From positions 1,166,113 to 1,230,112 of the forward strand of contig NZ_CM001024.1 in the NCBI RefSeq assembly GCF_000160775.2: DNA of 64,000 nt. Reading direction: 5' to 3'. A program made the translations under genes and the position numbers. Below the pieces are notes generated by a model, which saw only the letters and a list, made by a program, of their open reading frames with translations, was not told the origin of the DNA and did not search any database. This stretch comes from Aeromicrobium marinum DSM 15272. GTDB lineage: Bacteria; Actinomycetota; Actinomycetes; Propionibacteriales; Nocardioidaceae. This document shows, piece after piece, positions 46,632 to 55,957 of the stretch (position 1 is its first letter; each line of letters opens with the position of its first letter).

Positions 46632-47855
46632 ATGACCACCCACGTGCCGGTCGCCCGGCTCACCGCGCCGACCGTCCTCGTGACGCTGATCGGCCCCGAC
46701 GCCAGCGGCGTCTCGACCCGCCTGTTCACCGAGCTGGGGGGCTTCGACCTCGAGGTGATCGACGTCGAGCAGCTGGTCGTGCGGGGACGACTGATCCTCA
46801 GCGTCCTGGTGACCGAGCCGGCCGACCTGGTCGGACTCGAGGCCGCGGTCCGCCGGGCCGGAGCCGATCTGGGCCTGGACGTCTCGGTCGAGCGCGGCAG
46901 CGGCGACAACCGGCCCCGTCGTGTCGGCCGCGCCCAGGTGGTGGTGCTCGGTCATCCCCTCCGGCCCGACGCGATGGCGGCGGTCACGGCGCAGATCCGG
47001 ACCGACGGCGGCAACATCGACCGGATCGTCCGCATGGCGAGGTACCCCGTGACGGCCATCCGCATGGAGGTGTCCGGCGCCGACCCCGACGTCCTGCAGA
47101 TGACCCTCGCGACCGTCGCGCACGAGCGAGGTGTCGACATCTCCGTGCAGGAGAACGGCATCCTGCGACACGCGCAGCGCCTCGTGGTGATGGATGTCGA
47201 CTCGACCCTGATCCAGGGCGAGGTGATCGAGATGATCGCCGCCCACGCCGGGTGCGAGGAGGAGGTCGCGGCCGTCACCGAGTCGGCGATGCGCGGCGAG
47301 CTGGACTTCGCCGAGTCGCTGCACCAGCGGGTGGCCCTGCTGCGCGGTGTCGACGCGACCGCACTCGACGACGTCTACGCGTCGCTGCAGTACGCGCCGG
47401 GTGCCCGCACCATGATCCGCACCCTCAAACGGCTCGGCTACCGGTTCGCCCTGGTCAGCGGGGGGTTCACCCCGATCATCGAGCGGATCGCCGCCGAGCT
47501 GGGCATCGACTACTACGCCGCCAACGACCTCGAGGTGCAGGACGGGCGCCTGACCGGCCGGGTGCTCGGGCGGGTCGTCGACCGGGCCGGCAAGGCCGAG
47601 GCGTTGCGTGAGTTCGCCGCTGCCGCGCGGATCCCCGTCAAGAACACCGTCGCCATCGGGGACGGGGCCAACGACCTGGACATGCTGGCCGCCGCGGGGC
47701 TCGGCATCGCGTTCAACGCCAAGCCGCTGGTGCGCGACCAGGCCCGCACGTCGGTCAACGTGCCCTACCTCGACACGATCATCTACCTGCTCGGGGTGAC
47801 CCGCGAGGAGGTCGAGGCCGCGGATGAGGCGGATGAGGCGGACCGCAGCGAGTGA
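46632..47855 (+). CDS. serB: Phosphoserine phosphatase SerB (two ACT domains)
   Basis: Hydrolyses O-phosphoserine to serine, the last step of serine synthesis. The 407-aa protein has two N-terminal ACT domains (TVLVTLIGPDASGVSTRLF at about 14-32, and AQVVVLGHPLRPDAMAAVTA at about 100-119), as in mycobacterial SerB2. The HAD catalytic domain has MDVDSTLIQGEVIEMIA (nucleophile Asp at about 188), SGGFT (about 278), and GDGANDLDMLAAAGLGIAF (about 350-368). The ACT domains probably bind serine for feedback control. A leaderless mRNA is likely. Repeat block 4 lies after the stop. Confidence 0.96.
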   Translation: MTTHVPVARLTAPTVLVTLIGPDASGVSTRLFTELGGFDLEVIDVEQLVVRGRLILSVLVTEPADLVGLEAAVRRAGADLGLDVSVERGSGDNRPRRVGRAQVVVLGHPLRPDAMAAVTAQIRTDGGNIDRIVRMARYPVTAIRMEVSGADPDVLQMTLATVAHERGVDISVQENGILRHAQRLVVMDVDSTLIQGEVIEMIAAHAGCEEEVAAVTESAMRGELDFAESLHQRVALLRGVDATALDDVYASLQYAPGARTMIRTLKRLGYRFALVSGGFTPIIERIAAELGIDYYAANDLEVQDGRLTGRVLGRVVDRAGKAEALREFAAAARIPVKNTVAIGDGANDLDMLAAAGLGIAFNAKPLVRDQARTSVNVPYLDTIIYLLGVTREEVEAADEADEADRSE

Positions 47856-47922
47856 AACGAGCGGAGCGTCCGACCACGTTGAACGTCACGCGGCGCAGCC
47901 GCCCCGGAGTGAAACGACGCGA

Positions 47923-48013
47923 GGTGGTTTCGAGGCTCGGGCGCTGAGCGCCCTCACACCTCAACCACCGGAGGGACGGCTCGGGCGCTGGGCGCCCTCG
48001 CACCTCAACCACC
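47923..48013. repeat. Modular intergenic repeat block 4 (module C and a half copy)
   Basis: Module C at 47923-47969 is bounded by GGTGGTT and AACCACC, with a perfect inner hairpin GGGCGC/GCGCCC around TGA. A half copy at 47979-48013 repeats the inner hairpin and the AACCACC end. It sits between the convergent serB and dodecin genes. Bases 47856-47922 contain less regular GC-rich sequence with GAGTGAAACGA twice. Confidence 0.88.
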
Positions 48014-48026
48014 AGGCGCACGCGCC

Positions 48027-48242
48027 CTACTCGTCGTCCTCGAGGCGGAAGCCCAGCTTCATGGTGACCTGGTAGTGCGACACCGAGGTGTCGGTGATCT
48101 GCCCACGGATCCCCTCGACCTCGAACCAGTCCAGGTGCCTCAGGGTCTGGCCGGCCCGTTGGATGCCGTTCTCGATCGCCTCGGTGACGCCGACGGGTGA
48201 GGTGCCGACGATCTCGGTCACGCGGTAGGTGCGGTTGCTCAT
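48027..48242 (-). CDS. Dodecin-family flavin-binding protein
   Basis: A 71-aa dodecin; the family forms hollow dodecamers that store or buffer riboflavin, FMN or FAD (also CoA in some). The sequence TYRVTEIVGTSPVGVTEAIE (about 5-24), LRHLDWFEVEGIRGQITD (about 34-51, with the flavin-stacking Trp), and the final VTMKLGFRLEDDE strand are typical. The ATG has GGGGAG upstream with loose spacing. It is divergent from DUF3099 and convergent to serB across repeat block 4. Confidence 0.93.
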   Translation of the reverse strand: MSNRTYRVTEIVGTSPVGVTEAIENGIQRAGQTLRHLDWFEVEGIRGQITDTSVSHYQVTMKLGFRLEDDE

Positions 48243-48263
48243 GCGACCATCATGCTCCCCGCG

Positions 48264-48269
48264 TAGGCT
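48264..48269 (+). promoter_or_regulatory. Putative leaderless -10 of the DUF3099 gene
   Basis: TAGGCT lies six bases before the GTG at 48276. Confidence 0.5.
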
Positions 48270-48275
48270 GAAGGG

Positions 48276-48587
48276 GTGAAGCCCACCCCGGTGAGACGCG
48301 AACAGGTTGCCCTGATCACCAACGCCCCGGAGCCGGCCAGCGCCGAGCAGGGGTCGAGGGAGAAGCGCTATGCCATCTCGATGGCGATCCGCACGATCTG
48401 CTTCGTCGGCGCGGTCGTGACCGAGGGATGGCTGCGCTGGACGCTGGTCGTCGGCGCCGTGGTCCTGCCCTACGTGTCGGTCGTGCTCGCCAACGCGGGC
48501 GTGCGCCGCACCACCGGCAAGGGCGACTCGTTCGTGCCGATGGAGGCCACCCCGATCGAGGCACCGGCGCCACGCGACGCCCTGTGA
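48276..48587 (+). CDS. DUF3099 family two-TM membrane protein
   Basis: A 103-aa actinobacterial membrane protein with a cytoplasmic N-terminus (REQVALITNAPEPASAEQGS), two membrane segments (AISMAIRTICFVGAVVTEGW and LRWTLVVGAVVLPYVSVVLA) and a short polar tail. The function of DUF3099 is unknown. The GTG start fits a leaderless pattern. The small Cys-containing gene follows after ten bases and may be cotranscribed. Confidence 0.88.
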   Translation: MKPTPVRREQVALITNAPEPASAEQGSREKRYAISMAIRTICFVGAVVTEGWLRWTLVVGAVVLPYVSVVLANAGVRRTTGKGDSFVPMEATPIEAPAPRDAL

Positions 48588-48597
48588 GCGCAGCACG

Positions 48598-48810
48598 GTG
48601 ACCCTGTTCGACGACACGTCCGGCCCGGACGAGCTGATCTGCTCGTCCAAGGGCTGCACGGCTCCGGCCGCCCACGAGGTGCGGTGGAACAACCCGAAGC
48701 TGCACACCCCGGACCGGCGCAAGGTCTGGTTGGCCTGCGACGCGCACGAGCCGACGTTGCGCGGGTTCCTCGACGCCCGTGACTTCTACCGCGAGACCGT
48801 CAGTCTCTGA
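48598..48810 (+). CDS. Small Cys/His protein, possible metal-binding (70 aa)
   Basis: I recall this as a conserved actinobacterial hypothetical protein. The 70-aa sequence contains ICSSKGCTAPAAHEVRWNN (about 15-33), then HTPDRRKVWLACDAH (about 36-50), giving a C-x4-C ... C-x2-H arrangement that could hold one zinc. There is no membrane segment or signal peptide. It lies directly after DUF3099 and ends three bases before the convergent moaA. No function can be assigned, although the zinc-ribbon-like pattern hints at a nucleic-acid or protein-binding adaptor. Confidence 0.75.
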   Translation: MTLFDDTSGPDELICSSKGCTAPAAHEVRWNNPKLHTPDRRKVWLACDAHEPTLRGFLDARDFYRETVSL

Positions 48811-48813
48811 CCG

Positions 48814-49800
48814 TCAACCGCCGATGGCCGACATCGGTCGGGTCGGCTGCAGGAAGCTGGGGTCGTCGATCCCGTGACCGGGAAGCTTGCCCGCCATCGC
48901 GGTGATCCAGGCCTGCGCGAGCTGCTCGTCGTCGGCGCCTCCGCGCATCGCGGCCCGCAGGTCGGACTCGTCCCGCGCGAACAGGCAGTTGCGGACCTGG
49001 CCGTCGGCGGTGAGCCGGACCCGGTTGCAGTCGCCGCAGAACGGACGCGTGACCGATCCGATGATGCCCACGGAGTGCGGGCCACCGTCGACCGAGAACA
49101 GCTCGGCCGGTGCCGAGCCCCGACCGTCCAGGGGCTGGAGGTCGAACTCCTTCGACAGCATCGCCAGGGTCTCGTCGGCGGTGACCATCGCCGCCCGGCT
49201 CCAGCCGTGCTGGGCGTCCAGCGGCATCTGCTCGATGAACCGCAGCGCGTAGTCGTTCTCCATGCACCAGCGCAGCAGGTCGGCAGCGCCGTGGTCGTTG
49301 ACGTCACGCAGCAGCACGGCGTTGACCTTGACCGGCGACAGGCCCGCCTCGCGAGCGGCCTCCAGACCGGCCATGACGTCGTGCAGACGGTTGCGGCGGG
49401 TGATCTGTTCGAAGATGGCCGCGTCGATCGTGTCGAGGCTGATGTTGACGCGGTTGAGGCCGGCGTCGGCGAGCGCACGGGCGGTGTGCTTGAGTCCGAG
49501 GCCGTTGGACGTGATGGCCGTCCGCGGTCGGGAGGGCAGAGCGGCCGTCGCCGCGATGATCGACGGCAGGCTGCGGCGCAGCAGGGGCTCTCCGCCGGTG
49601 AACCGCACGTCGGTGACGCCCAGGCGCTCCACGGCGATGGCGATGAGGCGGTTCAGCTCGTCGTCGGTGAGCGTCTCCTCGGTCGGCATCCAGTCCAGAC
49701 CCTCCGCGGGCATGCAGTACTGACACCGCAGGTTGCAGCGGTCGGTGAGGGAGACGCGAAGGTCCGTCGCGACGCGTCCGTGCAGGTCGACCAGGTGCAT
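48814..49800 (-). CDS. moaA: GTP 3',8-cyclase MoaA (molybdenum cofactor synthesis)
   Basis: A radical-SAM enzyme that starts molybdopterin synthesis by converting GTP to 3',8-cyclo-7,8-dihydro-GTP. The 328-aa protein has the N-terminal cluster motif DRCNLRCQYCMPAEG (C-x3-C-x2-C, about 21-35). A second C-terminal cluster is CGDCNRVRLTADGQVRNC (about 262-279, C-x2-C-x13-C). The C-terminal double Gly that is essential for the family is present as AIGG. TAGACT six bases before the ATG suggests a leaderless mRNA. No other moa gene is in the window. Confidence 0.96.
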   Translation of the reverse strand: MHLVDLHGRVATDLRVSLTDRCNLRCQYCMPAEGLDWMPTEETLTDDELNRLIAIAVERLGVTDVRFTGGEPLLRRSLPSIIAATAALPSRPRTAITSNGLGLKHTARALADAGLNRVNISLDTIDAAIFEQITRRNRLHDVMAGLEAAREAGLSPVKVNAVLLRDVNDHGAADLLRWCMENDYALRFIEQMPLDAQHGWSRAAMVTADETLAMLSKEFDLQPLDGRGSAPAELFSVDGGPHSVGIIGSVTRPFCGDCNRVRLTADGQVRNCLFARDESDLRAAMRGGADDEQLAQAWITAMAGKLPGHGIDDPSFLQPTRPMSAIGG

Positions 49801-49806
49801 CTGTCG

Positions 49807-49812
49807 AGTCTA
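49807..49812 (-). promoter_or_regulatory. Putative leaderless -10 of moaA
   Basis: TAGACT on the minus strand lies six bases before the ATG at 49800. Confidence 0.5.
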
Positions 49813-49856
49813 CGGCCCGGGCCTCGCCCCCGCCGGGCATGTGTGGGTCGGACGAC

Positions 49857-49862
49857 TACCGT
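49857..49862 (+). promoter_or_regulatory. Putative leaderless -10 of the SURF1 gene
   Basis: TACCGT lies six bases before the GTG at 49869. Confidence 0.5.
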
Positions 49863-49868
49863 AGGGGT

Positions 49869-50623
49869 GTGTACCGGTTCCTCCTGAGCGCCCGTTGGCT
49901 CGGTTTCGCGGTCTTCGTCATCGCCCTCGCTGGCGTCAGCATCCAGCTCGGGTTCTGGCAGTTCGGCAAGATGGACGACCGGGAGGCACGCACGGCAGCG
50001 ATCCAGGAGTACTTCGCCGCCGATCCGGTCCCCCTCGACCAGGTCGCGCCCGCCGGCACGGGCGTGTCGCGCGCCGACGAGTGGCGACGCGTGACCGTGG
50101 AGGGCACCTACGACCCGATCCACGAGATCACGGTCAAGTTCGTCAGCCGGGACGGGCGTCCGGGTGTGGACGTGGTCACACCCCTGCTCCTCGACGACGG
50201 CACGGCCGTGCTCGTGAACCGCGGCTTCATGGTCACCCAGCGGACCAACACCCGCCCCGACGACGTGCCGCCGGCCGTGTCGGGGACCGTCAGGGCCACC
50301 GGATGGTTGCGGGTCGACAACGGGGCCGGGCCCAGCGCGACCAGCGTGGACGACGGGCAGGTCCGCGCGATCAGCTCGACCGGCCTGGCCGACCACGTCC
50401 CGTACGAGCTGCGCAGCGGGTACCTCAACCTGCAGGAGCAGTCACCGGAGCAGGTCGGCCTCGAGGCCGAGCCGCAGCCTGATCTCGGCTCCGGGCCGCA
50501 CTTCTTCTACGGGCTCCAGTGGTGGTTCTTCGCCCTGCTGGCGCTCGTCGGCTACTTCTGGTTCGCGAGGATCGAGAAGCGCGACGGCCGGCCCGACCTC
50601 GAGCAGGTCGAGGCGGAGCGGGA

Positions 50624-50651
<28 letters not shown>
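49869..50651 (+). CDS. SURF1-family cytochrome oxidase assembly protein
   Basis: A 260-aa inner-membrane protein of the SURF1 family, which helps insert haem a into cytochrome c oxidase. An N-terminal membrane helix (WLGFAVFVIALAGVSIQLGF, about 10-29) is followed by WQFGKMDDREAR. The outside domain contains EGTYDPIHE and VVTPLLLDDGTAVLVNRGF. A C-terminal membrane helix (GLQWWFFALLALVGYFWFA, about 217-235) has the YGLQWW motif typical of SURF1. The last 28 bp overlap the convergent ABC-F gene. No oxidase genes are nearby. Confidence 0.92.
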
Positions 50652-52222
<1,571 letters not shown>

Positions 52223-52360
52223 GCGAGGACTTCCTGCAGAGGGTGAGAAGGGCACAGCGAAGAGGCGACGCGACGCGTCGCCGGAATCATTCGAGCTGCG
52301 GGGTCCTCATGCGGCCAGTCTACGGGCGCAGGTGGACGATCACCGAATCCTGCAGGGTGA

Positions 52361-52580
52361 GGTTCGCCTCGCTGCGCAACCCCGTGGTCGCCAGGGAGCG
52401 CAGCGACCGTGAGGGCGAGGTACGAGCCCGAGGCGGACTCTCAGATGAGGTTCGCCTCGCTGCGCAACCCTGTGGTCGCCAGGGAGCGCAGCGACCGTGA
52501 GGGCGAGGTACGAGCCCGAGGCGGACTCCCAAGTGAGGTTCGCCTCGCTGCGCTCACGCCCTCGCAGGCTCGGGCTGGCG
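52361..52580. repeat. Modular intergenic repeat block 5a: 88-bp tandem unit
   Basis: An 88-bp unit (reverse sense B with part of A, starting GGTTCGCCTCGCTGCGCAAC) occurs at 52361-52448 and 52449-52536 with very few changes. A third partial copy from 52537 continues as full module A and ends GGCTGGCGAAC. It lies between the ABC-F and sufT genes. Bases 52223-52360 hold the ABC-F upstream region and nothing else that I recognise. Confidence 0.92.
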
Positions 52581-52757
52581 AACGTCACCTCGGTGGTCGA
52601 GGTGGTTTCGAGGCTCGCAAGCTCGCACCTCAACCACCGGAACGTCACGTGGGTGGTCGAGGTGGTTTCGAGGCTCGCAAGCTCGCACCTCAACCACCGG
52701 AACGTCACCTCGTTGGTCGAGGTGCGACGAGCTCTGCGAGGAGCCTCGAGACCAAGG
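52581..52757. repeat. Modular intergenic repeat block 5b: 60-bp tandem unit with module C
   Basis: A 60-bp unit beginning GAACGTCAC occurs twice in full (start of AACGTCAC at 52581 and 52641) and a third time in part from 52701. Each full unit carries module C (52601-52638 and 52661-52698, GGTGGTT to AACCACC). The third copy turns into a diverged palindrome TTGGTC...GACCAA that reaches to the sufT stop codon region. There is no gene here. Confidence 0.92.
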
Positions 52758-52771
52758 GCCGGGAATCGGCC

Positions 52772-53134
52772 TCAACCAATGTTGAAGCCGAGGGCGCGCA
52801 GCATCTCGCGGCCGTCGTCGGTGATCTTGTCCGGGCCCCACGGCGGCATCCAGACCCACTCGATCCGGAAGTCGTTCACGAGACCGTCGAGCGCAGCGCG
52901 GGTCTGGTCCTCGATGACGTCGGTGAGCGGGCACGCGGCCGACGTGAGGGTCATCGACAGCACGGTGTTGCTGTGCTCGTCGACCTCGGCGCCGTAGACG
53001 AGCCCGAGGTCCACGACGTTGATGCCGAGCTCGGGGTCGACGACGTCCTTCATGGCCTCGATGACGTCCTCGGTCGTCGTGGCACCCGCGGGCGCGGTGC
53101 TGACGTCGGGCAGGTCGCTGTGGTCGGTGGTCAT
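52772..53134 (-). CDS. sufT: SufT/DUF59 iron-sulfur maturation factor
   Basis: A 120-aa DUF59/MIP18-family protein that helps deliver Fe-S clusters to target enzymes. Signatures are VVDPELGINVVDLGLVYGAE (about 31-50) and LTSAACPLTDVIEDQTR (about 63-79), with the conserved Cys, followed by the WMPPWGPDKIT segment (about 94-104). It is the last gene of the suf operon; its ATG overlaps the sufU stop (ATGA). The stop codon lies just beyond repeat block 5b, which may serve as the 3' boundary of the operon transcript. Confidence 0.92.
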   Translation of the reverse strand: MTTDHSDLPDVSTAPAGATTTEDVIEAMKDVVDPELGINVVDLGLVYGAEVDEHSNTVLSMTLTSAACPLTDVIEDQTRAALDGLVNDFRIEWVWMPPWGPDKITDDGREMLRALGFNIG

Positions 53135-53604
53135 GGTGTGTCTCCTGTGGTCGTGGTGGTGACGAGTGCCTGCGACACCGCGTCCTTCCAAGCCATCCAG
53201 CCCAGCAGCGCGCACTTGACGCGCGCCGGGAACTTCGCGACGCCGGCGAACGCGATGCCGTCCTCGAGCACGTCCTCGTCCGGCTCCACCTGCCCCTTGC
53301 CCTGCATGAGCTCGGTGAAGGCGGCCAGCACCGCCATGCCGTCGTCGACGGACCGGCCGATGAGCAGCTCGTTCAGCACCGACACCGAGGCCTGGCTGAT
53401 CGAACACCCCTCGGCTGCGTACGAGACGTCGGCGACGGTCTCGCCGTCGAGGTGGACCCGCAGGGTGATCTCGTCCCCGCACGTCGGGTTGACGTGGTGC
53501 ACCTCGGCCTCGAACGGCTCGCGCAGTCCTGCGCCGTGCGGGTTCTTGTAGTGGTCCAGGATGATCTCCTGGTACAACGAGTCGACGTTCATCGCGTCAG
53601 TCAT
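53131..53604 (-). CDS. sufU: SufU-type iron-sulfur scaffold/sulfur acceptor
   Basis: A 157-aa SufU protein. In Gram-positive bacteria SufU takes persulfide sulfur from SufS in a zinc-dependent way. The three conserved Cys are in NPTCGDEIT (about 42), EGCSISQAS (about 66) and RVKCALLGW (about 128), and the SufU-specific insertion (TELMQGKGQVEPDEDVLEDG) distinguishes it from IscU. The start ATG at 53604 has GGGGAG upstream; a second ATG at 53592 is possible. It lies between sufS and sufT, with sufS ending 14 bp upstream. Confidence 0.94.
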   Translation of the reverse strand: MTDAMNVDSLYQEIILDHYKNPHGAGLREPFEAEVHHVNPTCGDEITLRVHLDGETVADVSYAAEGCSISQASVSVLNELLIGRSVDDGMAVLAAFTELMQGKGQVEPDEDVLEDGIAFAGVAKFPARVKCALLGWMAWKDAVSQALVTTTTTGDTP

Positions 53605-53617
53605 GGTCCACTCCCCC

Positions 53618-54856
53618 TCAGGCGCCGAAGTAGCTCTGGGTGTGGCGCAGGGCATCGACGAAGACGTCGATCTCCTGCTCGGTCGTGTACAGGTAGAACG
53701 AGGCGCGGGTGGTGGACTGCACCCCGAACACCTGGTGCGCGGGCTTGGCGCAGTGGTGGCCGGCCCGGACGGCGACCCCCCGGCTGTCGAGCAGCTGGGC
53801 GACGTCGTGCGGATGGATGCCGTCGAGGGTGAAGCTGATCGCTCCCCCGCGGTCGACCGGCTCGGCCGGACCGATGACCGTCAGCCCGGCCACCTCCTGC
53901 ATGCGCTCGAGCGCGTAGGCGGTGATTGCCTGCTCGTGCTCGGCGACCTGCTTCATGCCGATCGCGGACAGGTAGTCGACGGCTGCCCCGAGCCCGACGG
54001 ACTGCGCGATGGGCGGGGTGCCGGCCTCGAAGCGGGACGGCGGTGCGGCGTAGGTGGTGCGCTCCATCGTGACGGTCTCGATCATCTCGCCGCCGCCGAG
54101 GAACGGCGGCAGCTCGGCGAGCAGGTCGTAGCGCCCCCACAGCACACCGATGCCGGTGGGGCCGACCAGCTTGTGACCGGTGAAGGCGACGAAGTCGGCC
54201 CCCAGCGCCGCCATGTCGACGGGGATCTGCGGGACGGCCTGGGAGGCGTCGATGACGACGAGGGCGCCGACCTCGCGCGCCTTGGCGATGATGACGTCGA
54301 CCGGGTTGATCGTCCCCAGCATGTTGGACACCCAGGTGACCGAGACGACCTTGGTGCGCTCGGTGATCAGGGTGTCGATGGGGGTGAGGTCGAGCCGGCC
54401 GTCCGGGGTGAGGCCGAACCAGCGCAGCGTGGCGCCCACCCGCTCGGTCACCTGCTGCCACGGCACGATGTTGGAGTGGTGCTCCATCTGGCTGATGACG
54501 ACCTCGTCACCGGCGCCGATGCGCCCGGCGTCGCCGAGCACCCGTGCCACCAGGTTCAACGCCTCGGAGGCGTTCTTGGTGAACACGACCTCCTCGCGCC
54601 GCGGAGCACCGATGAACTCGGCCACCTTGGTACGGCCCGCCTCGAACGCCTCACTGGCCTCGGCCCCCAGCTGGTGCATCGCCCGTGCCACGTTCGCGTT
54701 GTGCTGCAGGTAGTGCTCCTCCATGGCCTGCACGACCTGGCGGGGCTTCTGCGAGGTGTTGGCGCTGTCGAGGTAGACCAGGGGCAGGTCCCCGGCCAGG
54801 CGGCGCTGCAGGATCGGGAAGTCCTCCCGCACCCGCTCGACGTCGAAGCTGCCCAT
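53618..54856 (-). CDS. sufS: Cysteine desulfurase SufS
   Basis: A PLP-dependent class II cysteine desulfurase of 412 aa that supplies sulfur for Fe-S clusters. The PLP lysine is in FTGHKLVGPTGIGVLWG (about 226). The persulfide Cys is in VRAGHHCAKP (about 364-373). The N-terminal REDFPILQRRL and YLDSANTSQKP are typical of SufS/CsdA. It lies between sufC and sufU in the operon, and its small spacing to sufC (5 bp) supports cotranscription. With SufU it forms the sulfur-donor pair. Confidence 0.96.
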   Translation of the reverse strand: MGSFDVERVREDFPILQRRLAGDLPLVYLDSANTSQKPRQVVQAMEEHYLQHNANVARAMHQLGAEASEAFEAGRTKVAEFIGAPRREEVVFTKNASEALNLVARVLGDAGRIGAGDEVVISQMEHHSNIVPWQQVTERVGATLRWFGLTPDGRLDLTPIDTLITERTKVVSVTWVSNMLGTINPVDVIIAKAREVGALVVIDASQAVPQIPVDMAALGADFVAFTGHKLVGPTGIGVLWGRYDLLAELPPFLGGGEMIETVTMERTTYAAPPSRFEAGTPPIAQSVGLGAAVDYLSAIGMKQVAEHEQAITAYALERMQEVAGLTVIGPAEPVDRGGAISFTLDGIHPHDVAQLLDSRGVAVRAGHHCAKPAHQVFGVQSTTRASFYLYTTEQEIDVFVDALRHTQSYFGA

Positions 54857-54861
54857 GGTGA

Positions 54862-55620
54862 TCAGACCCCGGCGCGCGTGTACTTGTCGTAGCCCTCGGC
54901 CTCGAGCTGGTCGGCCAGCTCGCGCCCACCGGTCTCGGCCAGACGGCCGGCGACGAAGACGTGCACGAAGTCCGGGCTGATGTACTGCAGGATCCGCGTG
55001 TAATGCGTGATGAGCAGCACGCCACGGTCACCCTGGCCGCTGAACCGGTTGACGCCGTCGGAGACGACCCGCAGGGCGTCGATGTCGAGGCCGGAGTCGG
55101 TCTCGTCGAGCACGGCGAACTTCGGGTTGAGCAGCTCCAGCTGGGCGATCTCGTGGCGCTTCTTCTCGCCGCCGGAAAAGCCCTCGTTGACGTTGCGCTG
55201 GGCGAAGGTCGGGTCGAGGGTCATCCGCTCGAGGGCGGCGTTGACGTCCTTGATCCAGGTGCGCAGCTTGGGCGCCTCGCCGTCGACGGCGGTCTTGGCC
55301 GTCCGCAGGAAGTTGGCGACCGAGACGCCGGGCACCTCGACCGGGTACTGCATCGCCAGGAACAGTCCGGCGCGTGCCCTCTCGTCGACGCTCAGCTGCA
55401 GGATGTCCTCACCGTCGAGCAGCACCTCGCCCTCGGTGACGTCGTACTTGGGGTGACCCGCGATGGAGTAGGCGAGCGTGGACTTGCCCGACCCGTTCGG
55501 GCCCATGATCGCGTGGACCTCGCCGGAGCGGACCGTGAGGTCGACGCCCTTCAGGATCTCCTGCGGTCCGTCGTCGGTGTTGACCGAGACGTGGAGGTTC
55601 TTGATCTCCAGAGTTGCCAT
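54862..55620 (-). CDS. sufC: SufC ATPase of the SufBCD scaffold
   Basis: A 252-aa ABC-type ATPase that drives the SufBCD Fe-S assembly complex. Walker A is MGPNGSGKSTLAYSI (about 38-52), the signature is GFSGGEKKRHEIAQL (about 147-161), and Walker B is FAVLDETDSGLDIDALR (about 167-183). The SufC-specific ETDSGLDIDAL sequence identifies it. The ATG is one base after the Rieske gene stop on the complementary strand, which shows tight operon packing. It works with the products of sufB and sufD upstream. Confidence 0.96.
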   Translation of the reverse strand: MATLEIKNLHVSVNTDDGPQEILKGVDLTVRSGEVHAIMGPNGSGKSTLAYSIAGHPKYDVTEGEVLLDGEDILQLSVDERARAGLFLAMQYPVEVPGVSVANFLRTAKTAVDGEAPKLRTWIKDVNAALERMTLDPTFAQRNVNEGFSGGEKKRHEIAQLELLNPKFAVLDETDSGLDIDALRVVSDGVNRFSGQGDRGVLLITHYTRILQYISPDFVHVFVAGRLAETGGRELADQLEAEGYDKYTRAGV

Positions 55621-55621
55621 G

Positions 55622-55957
55622 TCAGTTCTCCTCAGGAAGGACGACCAGGACGGCGCCGTCCTCGACGGTGGTGGGGTAGGTGGGGACCGGCTCGACCGCC
55701 GGGAGGTTCAGGGCCGCGCCGGAGGTGACGTCGAAGCGGGAGCCGTGGAGCCAGCACTCGATGGTCCGGCCCTCCACGTCGCCCTCCGAGAGCGCGATGG
55801 CGGCGTGCGAGCACTCGTCGCGCAGGGCGAAGACCTCGTCGCCGTCACGCACGAGCGCCAGCTCGCAGCCGCCGACCGTCACGGCCAGCACGCCGCCGTC
55901 CGGCACGTCGCCCAGCTGGGCGACGACCGTTCCGGTGACTGCGTGGGACTCAGACAT
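55622..55957 (-). CDS. Rieske-type [2Fe-2S] ferredoxin inside the suf operon
   Basis: A 111-aa Rieske ferredoxin-like protein. The cluster motifs are CSHAAIALSEG (C-x-H) and ECWLHGSRFD (C-x2-H), with a NirD/ferredoxin-like layout and no membrane helix. It is annotated in other genomes as a non-haem iron oxygenase ferredoxin subunit. Its place between sufD and sufC, with an eight-base overlap with the sufD stop, suggests an electron-transfer role in Fe-S assembly. The partner reductase is unknown. Confidence 0.92.
   Translation of the reverse strand: MSESHAVTGTVVAQLGDVPDGGVLAVTVGGCELALVRDGDEVFALRDECSHAAIALSEGDVEGRTIECWLHGSRFDVTSGAALNLPAVEPVPTYPTTVEDGAVLVVLPEEN

Noticed and set aside
52361-52757. 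CRISPR-like appearance of regularly spaced repeats
   Set aside because: Units are contiguous tandem copies with no variable spacers, and no cas genes are present.
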